Below are positions 35,580 to 42,540 of a stretch of DNA of 42,540 bases, piece by piece. The notes under the pieces were generated by a model. That model made no database searches. It saw only the letters and a program-made list of their open reading frames with translations, and was not told the DNA's origin. This DNA is from Verrucomicrobiota bacterium. GTDB lineage: Bacteria; Verrucomicrobiota; Verrucomicrobiia; Opitutales; UBA2995. The DNA lies in the NCBI GenBank assembly GCA_027622555.1, contig JAQBYJ010000042.1, positions 1-42,540 of the forward strand, read 5' to 3'. Position 1 is the first letter of the stretch. Every line of letters begins with the position of its first letter. A program made the position numbers and the translations under genes.

Positions 35580-36965
35580 TCATAACAGGTAAACTTCCCC
35601 ATGTTTGTCATGTGAGAGGGTTACCCAGCTTTTCAGGTAATTACGGTGGCGTTTTAATTCTCCTTCGAACCGTTTGTCCATCGACAGGTTTACAAGCTCT
35701 CCTGGATCGTTTTCTAGATCAACGAGTGACTCCCTGAGGTCACCTTCACTGTAAGCGCAATATTTGTAGCGCTCACTACGGATCATGCGAGACCAATGAT
35801 TTTCAGAGGCAACGTAAGGGCGGGTGGTATCCATGTTTAGGAGACTCTTTCCAAGAAAATGATTTGGAAGCTTTATGCCTGCGTAGTCACAGAAAGTGGG
35901 GAGGATATCCAACCCAATGTTTGCGAGTGATCGGTTTACGGTACCCGCTTGGATCGTTTTTGGATGGCGCATGATGAGAGGTACATGGACCGACTCCTCA
36001 TACATAACACCCTTCGATGCAAGGCCGTGGCTGGCATCCATGTCACCATGATCACTTATAAAAAGAACCAGGGTGTCGTCTTTATGACCGGCTGTTTCGA
36101 GGCCATCTAGTATTTGCCCTATGTGTCCGTCCACCTCCTCGGTTAGTCTACAATAGATCCAGCGATACATGCGCCACTCACGTTCGTCGTACACTTGACG
36201 CATGATGCCGCTCGGAGTCACGGCCGTTTCTTTTATGTTTCCTGCGAGTGCGTCCGGCTCGTTGGCAGGGATTTGAAAATTGTCAGGCAGAGGAGGGAGT
36301 TTGCTGGTTGGAATCTTCGATGCCTGTTCATATAGTTCATTGACTCCTGGCATCATTTTTTCCCGCTTTTTATAGGCATTGTATGCGAAACAAATGTCGT
36401 GCGGATTGATGAATGAGGCCACGGCAAAGAATGGATTCTCTCGTTTCTTACTTATGAAATCCACACAGGCTTTCGGCAGTTTTTCACGTTCGTCTCTGAA
36501 ATACTGATCGTATCCCGCATCTGCATTTGGATTTAGCTCCCGAGCCATGTGAACCTTACCGCCGTAGAAGGTATCATACCCAGCCTGTTTCATGAGTTTG
36601 CCCATGGAGTTTTGACTGGCTTCAGGTGGAAGCTTTTCAATTTTGGTTCCCTCGTTATTCAGCGCACCCAGACGACCAGGCATCATACCGGTTGCCATTC
36701 CCATTCTGCTGGGAACACAAACGGGGTTTGCGGCATAGGCATTTTCGAAACGCACTCCTTCAGCGGCGAGTGAGTCCAATGCAGGTGTTTTCAGCCAGGG
36801 GTTTCCCGTGCAGCTCATCATGCCGGAATGTTGCTGATCCGTCATAATAAACAGGATGTTAGGCTGCTTGTCTTTACTGTTGGATGGTTGGGCAGTTAAG
36901 GATCCTGCAAGAGCGCTTCCTGCAACGGCTGTCGTGGTAGTTTTGATAAAGTTTCTTCGATTCAT
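35580..36965 (-). CDS. Exported sulfatase with Tat-like leader
   Basis: A 461-residue formylglycine-type sulfatase. It begins MNRRNFIKTTTTAVAGSALAG, a Tat-type leader, which is less usual than the Sec leaders on the other exported sulfatases here. The metal-binding IMTDQQHSG (Asp43), the formylglycine motif CVPSR at 83-87 and FISDHGDMDASHGL are intact. The sequence resembles arylsulfatase/choline-sulfatase-type members from PVC bacteria; substrate unknown. It is shorter than the other sulfatases and has no extra C-terminal domain. Confidence 0.9.
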   Translation of the reverse strand: MNRRNFIKTTTTAVAGSALAGSLTAQPSNSKDKQPNILFIMTDQQHSGMMSCTGNPWLKTPALDSLAAEGVRFENAYAANPVCVPSRMGMATGMMPGRLGALNNEGTKIEKLPPEASQNSMGKLMKQAGYDTFYGGKVHMARELNPNADAGYDQYFRDEREKLPKACVDFISKKRENPFFAVASFINPHDICFAYNAYKKREKMMPGVNELYEQASKIPTSKLPPLPDNFQIPANEPDALAGNIKETAVTPSGIMRQVYDEREWRMYRWIYCRLTEEVDGHIGQILDGLETAGHKDDTLVLFISDHGDMDASHGLASKGVMYEESVHVPLIMRHPKTIQAGTVNRSLANIGLDILPTFCDYAGIKLPNHFLGKSLLNMDTTRPYVASENHWSRMIRSERYKYCAYSEGDLRESLVDLENDPGELVNLSMDKRFEGELKRHRNYLKSWVTLSHDKHGEVYLL

Positions 36966-37079
36966 CTCATTCTAAATTAGGGGTAATGCGAAGTTTAGAT
37001 TGGTTCCTTGATCTCGAATTAAACACTTCGACGATAGGGATAAGCAAGCGTGAATAGCCGGAATAACAGACCTGCTTTT

Positions 37080-37175
37080 TTAAAACTCTGCGGTGCCCTG
37101 TTCGGCGAGACCTTCAACGAGAGCGTAGTCGGTAATTCTGCAAAAGTGCATGTACCTTCGCGTTTCCAGGATCAC
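37080..37175 (-). CDS. Possible 31-residue peptide or gene remnant
   Basis: A short frame whose GTG overlaps the TGA of the upstream hypothetical gene (GTGA). It reads with protein-like composition (RRYMHFCRITDYALVEGLAEQGTAEF) to a TAA stop at 37080. It may be a small coupled gene, a remnant of a longer protein, or the displaced tail of the upstream gene after a frameshift. I cannot name a family. Confidence 0.25.
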   Translation of the reverse strand: MILETRRYMHFCRITDYALVEGLAEQGTAEF

Positions 37176-37699
37176 GAATCGAAAATGGGCTTATCGTTTT
37201 CGTCAAAATAGTTATGGTAGATTCGATCTTGCAGCTCAGTATTCGACAAGTCTTTCTCCGGGAACTTATAGTAACTAATGGTATCCGTCATATGTGTGAT
37301 CGCTGATTTGCTCACTTCTCCGTTTTCGATCATTCCAATCGGTATTTCAATGCCCGAAGAAGTCGTCTGAAAGAGATTCCATGTGAACTCATGGTTCTTA
37401 CTTAAAATAGACAATACCTCCAAGGTTTTCGGATAATCAACAAGTGCCATTAGCAGGTCGTCTCTGAATTCCACACTTCGGGTAAAGCCGGTTTCCAGGT
37501 TTTCCAAATGGTGTCTGAGAAGATTGCTCTCTCCGGTCAGATAAAGGGGGTATTCGATTTTATCGTAGATATTTACATAGTCGTTCCACCACCTGTGAAC
37601 TTGAACAAGCTGAAAGCTTTCTTCCTGCATTTCATTGATGTATTCCTGTTCAAACCGATCAGTTGATCTATATTCCACTCTGCCAAACGCCGCATTCAT
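37172..37699 (-). CDS. Hypothetical protein
   Basis: A 175-residue soluble protein, starting at the ATG at 37699; an in-frame TTG at 37711 is the alternative. I do not recognise a domain. It is rich in aromatic and acidic residues (for example HRWWNDYVNIYDKIEYPLYL near residue 35) and looks mostly helical, without a signal peptide or membrane span. It ends DENDKPIFDS. It follows the VOC gene by 25 bp on the same strand and may be co-transcribed with it. Confidence 0.55.
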   Translation of the reverse strand: MNAAFGRVEYRSTDRFEQEYINEMQEESFQLVQVHRWWNDYVNIYDKIEYPLYLTGESNLLRHHLENLETGFTRSVEFRDDLLMALVDYPKTLEVLSILSKNHEFTWNLFQTTSSGIEIPIGMIENGEVSKSAITHMTDTISYYKFPEKDLSNTELQDRIYHNYFDENDKPIFDS

Positions 37700-37724
37700 A
37701 TGAAGGTTCAATAACTTGCCTGAC

Positions 37725-38099
37725 TCAAATGTCTACCCGCCAAGGTGGGTGCTTGCGATTTTCTCCTGCAAAGTAGAGTTTGATTTTGTTTCCCGATGGA
37801 TCGTGCAAAATGGCCTCTCTCCAAAGGTAACTCATTTCAGTAGGCAATTGATCGAATACGAACCCCTTGGATGCCAATTCTATTACCCAGGCGTCTAGCT
37901 CTTCATGTTCGAAATAAATAGTGGCGCCATTCTTGAAAGATTTTTCGTCAAGCATGAGTGAAAAGGTCGAGTGGCCTTCCGGACATTCGAAGCGTGCATA
38001 GTGCGGCGAATCGACGATCTGTCTGAACCCCATATTTCTATAAAAAATGCATGCTTCGGGAACGTTTTTAACGGGTAGGGTGACCTGATTGAGATTCAT
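37725..38099 (-). CDS. VOC family protein
   Basis: A 124-residue single-module VOC (glyoxalase/bleomycin-resistance fold) protein. It begins with MNLNQVTLPVKNVPEACIFYRNMGFRQ, the usual first strand and helix, and ends with ILHDPSGNKIKLYFAGE, the metal-ligand-bearing C-terminal strand. A central FEHEELDAWV matches the middle strand. It has no assigned reaction; members bind small molecules or metals, including resistance proteins that bind antibiotics. It is unlike the VOC protein at 23692 in sequence. It lies about 117 bp after the SLC13 gene and is followed by the hypothetical gene on the same strand. Confidence 0.85.
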   Translation of the reverse strand: MNLNQVTLPVKNVPEACIFYRNMGFRQIVDSPHYARFECPEGHSTFSLMLDEKSFKNGATIYFEHEELDAWVIELASKGFVFDQLPTEMSYLWREAILHDPSGNKIKLYFAGENRKHPPWRVDI

Positions 38100-38216
38100 T
38101 GTTACAACCTATAGCTGCCGTTCGGTTTTTTGCAAAATAATCTGTTTCGGCTTTTCAGATTCTGCTCTTCGCATTCGGGTTACATCCAATTGTGAGAAAA
38201 CCAAGGCACTCTCTTT

Positions 38217-40043
38217 CTAGAAAGGATAGAGCAGAGGAACGATCAGTAGCATCACCAGCCAGACCATGCCCATCAATGGCAAGCCAACTTTTACAAAGTC
38301 CATAAATCGATAACGACCTGGTTCCACCACCAGCGTGACTACTGGGCTTGAAATGGGTGTGGCAAATGCGGAAGAGGCTCCAATTAGCACCGCTAAACAG
38401 AGGGGATAGGGCGATATTTCCAGCATTTTTGCCAGAGTCAGAGCAATGGGTGCTACTAATACGGCTGAGGCTGTGTTGGATAGGATTAGGCTAATGGATG
38501 CCGTTACTAGAAACAACGCCGACAAAATTGTCTTGGGCCCGGCGTCGCCCAACACATTTAAAAGTGTGCTTGCAATCAGTTCTATGCCCCCGGTCTTTTC
38601 GAGTGCGGCGGCTAAGGGCAACATGCCGGCGATTAAAACCAAACTCTTCCAGTGGATCGCCCGATAAGCGTCCTCCATTGTGAGGCATCTAGTAAAAAGG
38701 GCGGCGAGTCCCGCTATTATGGAAGCGGCCGCTAAAGGGATGATATTTAACACGCTTGCTGCAATAAGGCCGGACAGAATCAATAGTGCTATCGGCAATT
38801 TTCGGAAAGCCGGTATGATTTCCTGTTTCTCCCTGGCTTCTTCCAAAACGATAAATTCGCGGGACCTGATATTGAGGTTGTTAATTCGCTCCCATTTTCC
38901 TCCAACGAATAGACTATCGGAATTACGCAACTTCGTGTTTTCGAAGTCTTCGATTGGCACTTTATTTCTCCGCAAGCCCAGGACCTGCAGACCAAAGCGG
39001 TCCTTAAACTTTAGCTCTTTGATACTCTTGCCGATTAATGAAGATTCAGGGTGAATAAGGACAACCGCTCCACCCATTTCCCAGAGCCATTGTTCGCTTT
39101 GTTTACTTGTGAATTTGGCTTTCGAAATACCAGGTTCGAGGAGGAATTTCTCATGATTCTCCGGTAAACCCAGGGTTACGATGTGGTCATTGGGTTTGAT
39201 TTCCCTTCTTGCATTCAGGTCGATGAAAATGTTCTCGCCCATCTTTCCTCGTCGATGAATGCCGAGAGCCCATAAATTAAATTCTGACTTTATTCCACTG
39301 TCTCCAATCCTTTGATTGGCTAACTTTGCTGTTGGTCCTATTTGGTATACTTCATAAATCTGTTTGGAACGAAAGCCTTCAAATAATTCGTTGATCGATC
39401 TATCTGCCCCGGACACTTCCTCCTGTTTTTCTCCTTTCGATAACAATTTTCTTCCGATTGTAAGCATATAAATAATCGCAAATAGAAGTACCATGAGGCC
39501 GATAGGAGCAAAACCGAAGAAGCTGAAACCTGGATACCCTGCTTCCCTTAAGGCCTCGTGAACTACCAGATTTGGTGGAGTGGCTATTAAAGTAAGCATG
39601 CCGCTGATCATAGCAGCCAAAGCCATCGGCATTAAAAATCTGGATCTGTTTAGACCGGTATTGGATGAGATCCTCAGGACGATGGGTATGAAAACGGCTA
39701 CCACCGCGGTCGAGCTCATCAGACTGCTTAATACGGCCGCCATCAGCATGATGAGAATGAGGAGTTTACCTTCGCTTTGGCCGCCCTTTAATAAAATCAA
39801 GTTTCCTACTGCTCGGGCAACTCCCGTTCGATCCAGCATTTCGCCTATCACCAGAAGCGCTGCTATCAGGACGACTACCGGATTACCGAATCCGGAGAGT
39901 GACTCGTCGATGGTCATAATGCCACTGAGCATCAGGGTGACAATCACCATCAATGCGACTACATCAAAGCCGATTCGATTACTTGCCAAAAGTCCTGCAG
40001 CGACAACTACAAGAGCAAAAATAAAAACCATCTCTCCGGTCAT
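38217..40043 (-). CDS. SLC13-family permease with two RCK_C domains
   Basis: A 608-residue anion permease of the SLC13/DASS group. It has two membrane halves (about 1-200 and 395-608) separated by a soluble region with two TrkA-C/RCK_C modules (about 225-305 and 315-385). The family hallmark asparagine/threonine-rich re-entrant segments appear as SSTAVVAVFIPIVL near residue 110 and SNTASAVLVAPIALT near residue 530. Members of this layout move sulfate, dicarboxylates or other anions with sodium. In a region with five sulfatases, sulfate is a reasonable guess but unproven. It lies 50 bp after the SanA-like gene. Confidence 0.9.
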   Translation of the reverse strand: MTGEMVFIFALVVVAAGLLASNRIGFDVVALMVIVTLMLSGIMTIDESLSGFGNPVVVLIAALLVIGEMLDRTGVARAVGNLILLKGGQSEGKLLILIMLMAAVLSSLMSSTAVVAVFIPIVLRISSNTGLNRSRFLMPMALAAMISGMLTLIATPPNLVVHEALREAGYPGFSFFGFAPIGLMVLLFAIIYMLTIGRKLLSKGEKQEEVSGADRSINELFEGFRSKQIYEVYQIGPTAKLANQRIGDSGIKSEFNLWALGIHRRGKMGENIFIDLNARREIKPNDHIVTLGLPENHEKFLLEPGISKAKFTSKQSEQWLWEMGGAVVLIHPESSLIGKSIKELKFKDRFGLQVLGLRRNKVPIEDFENTKLRNSDSLFVGGKWERINNLNIRSREFIVLEEAREKQEIIPAFRKLPIALLILSGLIAASVLNIIPLAAASIIAGLAALFTRCLTMEDAYRAIHWKSLVLIAGMLPLAAALEKTGGIELIASTLLNVLGDAGPKTILSALFLVTASISLILSNTASAVLVAPIALTLAKMLEISPYPLCLAVLIGASSAFATPISSPVVTLVVEPGRYRFMDFVKVGLPLMGMVWLVMLLIVPLLYPF

Positions 40044-40093
40044 CGTGAGGCAAGTTAGTGCGCGAATGAATTATGACAAGGCGGTAAGTTTTT

Positions 40094-40759
40094 TTATTGG
40101 TTAGAGGAAATATAGACAGGATCACCCAGAAATTTGGGTTGTCGATTGAGCACCCAGATATCCAACACCGTTTTAACGCGGGCGAGTTCCTCGCGGAGTT
40201 TGGTTTTAAAGGAATTAAGTGTGTTAACTTCCCGGGCATTGTAACCCTCCAGTGCCATTCCCCTTTGTTTCCCAATAAATATTGCCCGGCGATTGTGAAA
40301 CTCCTGGGAGATGACAATGAGCATATCTTGTCCAAATATTTCCTTTGCTCTGACGACCGAGTCGAGTGTACTGAATCCAGCGAAGTCGCATACGATCCTG
40401 GCCTCCGGGATGCCTCGTTCCATCAATGCGTCTTTCATATCCTGAGGTTCGTTGTAGTGCTCGACGTGGTTATCTCCGTTTACGAGAATGGTGTGAGCTT
40501 TACCGGCATTGAAAACATCAACTGCCGCTTCGGTACGATTGTGGAAGAACAGGTTTTTCCTGCCATCAGAAAGATACCTTCGGCAACCGAGCACAAGAGC
40601 CACCTCAGCTTGTGGTAACCTGGAGATATCGGAAAACGTATTTGTTTCCGAAGCGGACTCGATGACCTTCCGCGCCAGAATGATTGAACCAAAGAATCCA
40701 AGTATTCCTGCAAGGAACGTTATAAGAAACAGTGATTTTATGTTGAGGAAAATTTCCAT
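40094..40759 (-). CDS. SanA-like DUF218 envelope protein
   Basis: A 221-residue protein starting at the ATG at 40759; a longer reading to a TTG at 40786 is less likely. One N-terminal membrane span is followed by the DUF218/YdcF fold. The ordered landmarks VALVLGCRRYL, ILVNGDNHVEHYNEP, DFAGFSTLDSVVRAKEIF and ISQEFHNRRAIFIG follow the E. coli SanA pattern. SanA is tied to envelope barrier function at high temperature and vancomycin exclusion, but its reaction is unknown. It is transcribed with the alpha/beta hydrolase upstream (37 bp gap) and the SLC13 gene downstream. Confidence 0.88.
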   Translation of the reverse strand: MEIFLNIKSLFLITFLAGILGFFGSIILARKVIESASETNTFSDISRLPQAEVALVLGCRRYLSDGRKNLFFHNRTEAAVDVFNAGKAHTILVNGDNHVEHYNEPQDMKDALMERGIPEARIVCDFAGFSTLDSVVRAKEIFGQDMLIVISQEFHNRRAIFIGKQRGMALEGYNAREVNTLNSFKTKLREELARVKTVLDIWVLNRQPKFLGDPVYISSNQ

Positions 40760-40796
40760 GACTTGATGCAAAAAATTACGGTACAAAATCTTGAAA

Positions 40797-41390
40797 TCAG
40801 GTCAGCATTTTTCTGAGAAAGTTCACACATTCTTCAGGGTGAGTCATGACAATGAGATGTCCTCCTGTAATTTTCAAATCCACCTCTTCCGGAGAGGGGA
40901 TTACAAGATCGTGGGTGCCGTGGATGCGAACAGGTTTGATGTTTGATACGAGTCCTTCCCAACTGAAAATTGCGCGGCACATGGTTCGAATAAAGTGAGG
41001 GTCGCTGTCAGCAAACATCTGGATGCAGTCGGAGCCCATTTTTCCGGCCAGTTTTTGAACAAACGCTAGTGGCGCGATTGTAACCAGCAGAGATAAGAAC
41101 TGCAGAAAGGAATTTACTTCATTCTTGTGAACGGCGCTGCCTACAAGGATCAAATGATTGAGTTGAATCACGTTGGCTATCTCGCAAGCGACCATGCCTC
41201 CGAGGGATGTTCCGATTACGGAGTCTCCATTTTGTATGGCATAGGTCTCAATGATTTCAGCCGCCAGGTCGGGAATGCTTTCAGCTGTGGAATTTCTTGG
41301 CCAGTTGACGAAAACAGCATCTTTCAATTCCCGCCATGGACCGGAATACATGTCGGTCGAGGCGCCCATTCCTGGAAGGACGAATATCAT
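40797..41390 (-). CDS. Alpha/beta hydrolase
   Basis: A 197-residue compact alpha/beta hydrolase. It shows the oxyanion-region MIFVLPGMGAS, the nucleophile elbow GTSLGG (Ser62), the late acid in HGTHDLVIP and the catalytic histidine in GGHL. It lacks a cap domain of any size, so it is near the minimum for the fold and its substrate cannot be guessed. Its ATG overlaps the MFS gene stop by 4 bp (ATGA), a sign of coupled translation. No signal peptide is present. Confidence 0.85.
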   Translation of the reverse strand: MIFVLPGMGASTDMYSGPWRELKDAVFVNWPRNSTAESIPDLAAEIIETYAIQNGDSVIGTSLGGMVACEIANVIQLNHLILVGSAVHKNEVNSFLQFLSLLVTIAPLAFVQKLAGKMGSDCIQMFADSDPHFIRTMCRAIFSWEGLVSNIKPVRIHGTHDLVIPSPEEVDLKITGGHLIVMTHPEECVNFLRKMLT

Positions 41391-42540
41391 TTCTGGTTTC
41401 GTCTGGGCAGAACAGGCAAGGTCGCAATAAATCGGAAGGGCCGCATGATCCCGTAAGAATCGGTGAGCGGTTTAACGCTGGGATCTGGCTCGGTGAGCTT
41501 TCTGAGGTATGGAATCGATGCCAATTGGATTAGGATGATGAACACAAAGTAGCTGAGAAAGGCAGGGAGGTTCATAGTTGGCGTAGCACCAGTTTTTTTG
41601 AAAAGAAGTCCCCATCCTATGGATGCTACGCCAGTGGCAAAGCCAACGACTGCTGTTAGCATGGCTACCTTTAGTGCCCGTTCACTTCGATCCGATACAA
41701 ATGCCAAATACTTCATATGAGCGGTGAAGTAGGTTGAGCCCGCCGCTCCCAAAATAAAATAATTGAGGGGAAGTATTAAAACCAGAGCCCCTGAAAGCTG
41801 GGGGTAGGTCATACTGTTAGAAATGATAATGACCCAACTCAGGTAGACTAAAAGATTGAGGATGATAACCACTAAAAAAGATCTGCGAATTCCGAATCGA
41901 TCTATTCGGTTTTTCATAATAAGAGCTCCCGCGATACCACCTACACTTTGGATAGCGGTAAACAAAACAATGCTGGTCTGGCTCATTCCTGCTTCTGCCT
42001 TGAGAAAGTAGATGCTGAATGGAACCACCGCGCTGCCACTGACAACCCAGATAAGAGAAATCACCATGTATTGTCGGAAACTTCCGGGGCTTAGCAATAA
42101 CTTGGGTCCTTCTTTGATGATTCTAATCGGTCCGAAACTTTGTGGCTTTGCTACATCGGGCAGTTTTGCCAAGCCCACAAGGCATATCAATCCTCCTGCC
42201 ATGGCCAAGGCATATTGTGACGAAAATGCATGATAGCTGCTAAGTCCTTTGAAGGTCAAACTGCAGAAGACGAGAGTAATGACCCCTGCTACATTTACGA
42301 CCGCCATGTCGGTGCTAAAATAGCGGGCTTGAAGTTTTTCCGGCAGCAAATCGAACAACCAGGGTTGCATGGCCGAAGTGCCGATGGAGCGAAAAAAACA
42401 AAATCCAAACATGGATATGAGCAACCAGTTTACGTGGGTCGGATTGTGTTCCGTTGGGCCTGACATCACAATGTAGATAGACCCTGTTCGAAAAGCCTTC
42501 CGGAAGGAAGGTTTTCTTTTTTTTGGTTCGTAGTTCAGGC
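41387..42540 (-). CDS. MFS transporter, cut by the right edge of the window
   Basis: The reading frame stays open to the end of the window, so the 5' part of the gene is missing. At least 383 residues are visible. The first candidate starts inside the window (GTG at 42469, ATG at 42466) are not the true start, because in-frame sequence upstream (KPSFRKAFRTGSIYIVM) reads as a normal loop and the beginning of a membrane span. About nine to ten membrane segments are visible, with a basic loop (KNRIDRFGIRRSF) typical of major facilitator proteins. The substrate is not recognisable. It is the first visible gene of the SanA/SLC13 run. Confidence 0.8.
   Translation of the reverse strand, partial: LNYEPKKRKPSFRKAFRTGSIYIVMSGPTEHNPTHVNWLLISMFGFCFFRSIGTSAMQPWLFDLLPEKLQARYFSTDMAVVNVAGVITLVFCSLTFKGLSSYHAFSSQYALAMAGGLICLVGLAKLPDVAKPQSFGPIRIIKEGPKLLLSPGSFRQYMVISLIWVVSGSAVVPFSIYFLKAEAGMSQTSIVLFTAIQSVGGIAGALIMKNRIDRFGIRRSFLVVIILNLLVYLSWVIIISNSMTYPQLSGALVLILPLNYFILGAAGSTYFTAHMKYLAFVSDRSERALKVAMLTAVVGFATGVASIGWGLLFKKTGATPTMNLPAFLSYFVFIILIQLASIPYLRKLTEPDPSVKPLTDSYGIMRPFRFIATLPVLPRRNQK

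Noticed and set aside
42387-42469. MFS gene starting inside the window at 42466-42469
   Set aside because: The frame is open and protein-like to the edge, so the gene is cut by the window.

Overview
The window looks like an accessory, polysaccharide-degrading stretch of a marine-type PVC bacterium, most likely Verrucomicrobiota (Opitutae-like). The evidence is the combination of DUF1549/DUF1553 (planctomycete-type cytochrome, PSCyt) with DUF1501, DUF1587-DUF1592-DUF1588-DUF1585 with DUF1552, five formylglycine-type sulfatases, Tat-type leaders on oxidoreductases, and mid-range base composition. Many leading genes lack a Shine-Dalgarno sequence. No rRNA, tRNA, CRISPR array, phage or insertion sequence was recognised.

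Layout. 0.15-1.3 kb: an NnrS-like membrane protein. 1.4-10.2 kb: two convergent two-gene cassettes of secreted PVC proteins, DUF1549/LamG/DUF1553 + DUF1501 on plus and DUF1592-type + DUF1552 on minus, whose 3' ends are 16 bp apart. 10.3-11.9 kb: a pair encoding a single-span protein and an HTTM-like polytopic protein. 11.9-14.6 kb: an NRPS-like protein with the unusual order carrier protein - thioesterase - adenylation. 14.7-19.0 kb (minus): KDPG aldolase, KDG kinase, a cyclase-family hydrolase and a beta-lactamase-type serine hydrolase, with a 19-bp palindrome before the cyclase gene. 19.1-25.6 kb: aldose-epimerase-like protein, three sulfatases (one frameshifted) and a VOC protein. 26.0-28.4 kb: nitroreductase, azurin-like copper protein with a good terminator, a spermidine-synthase-like protein, a polypurine repeat tract and a 58-aa CPXCG-type gene. 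28.4-31.1 kb: a two-subunit molybdenum hydroxylase (IorAB-like). 31.1-37.7 kb: two more sulfatases, a GH5 lipoprotein, a double-Dabb lipoprotein and small hypothetical proteins, with REP-like repeats between genes. 37.7-42.5 kb: VOC protein, SLC13 permease with RCK_C domains, SanA-like protein, alpha/beta hydrolase and an MFS transporter that runs off the right edge.

How the genes may work together (inference). The secreted sulfatases and GH5 enzyme would desulfate and cut a sulfated, probably uronate-containing marine glycan. KDG kinase and KDPG aldolase would take the 2-keto-3-deoxygluconate from uronates to pyruvate and glyceraldehyde-3-phosphate. The SLC13 carrier could move sulfate or dicarboxylates. 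The periplasmic-type molybdenum hydroxylase, the azurin-like protein and the cytochrome-bearing DUF1549/DUF1592 proteins form a redox layer of unknown substrate. The most unusual items are the T-TE-A protein with its HTTM neighbours, the convergent PSCyt/DUF cassettes, the frameshifted sulfatase and the inverted REP-like pair.
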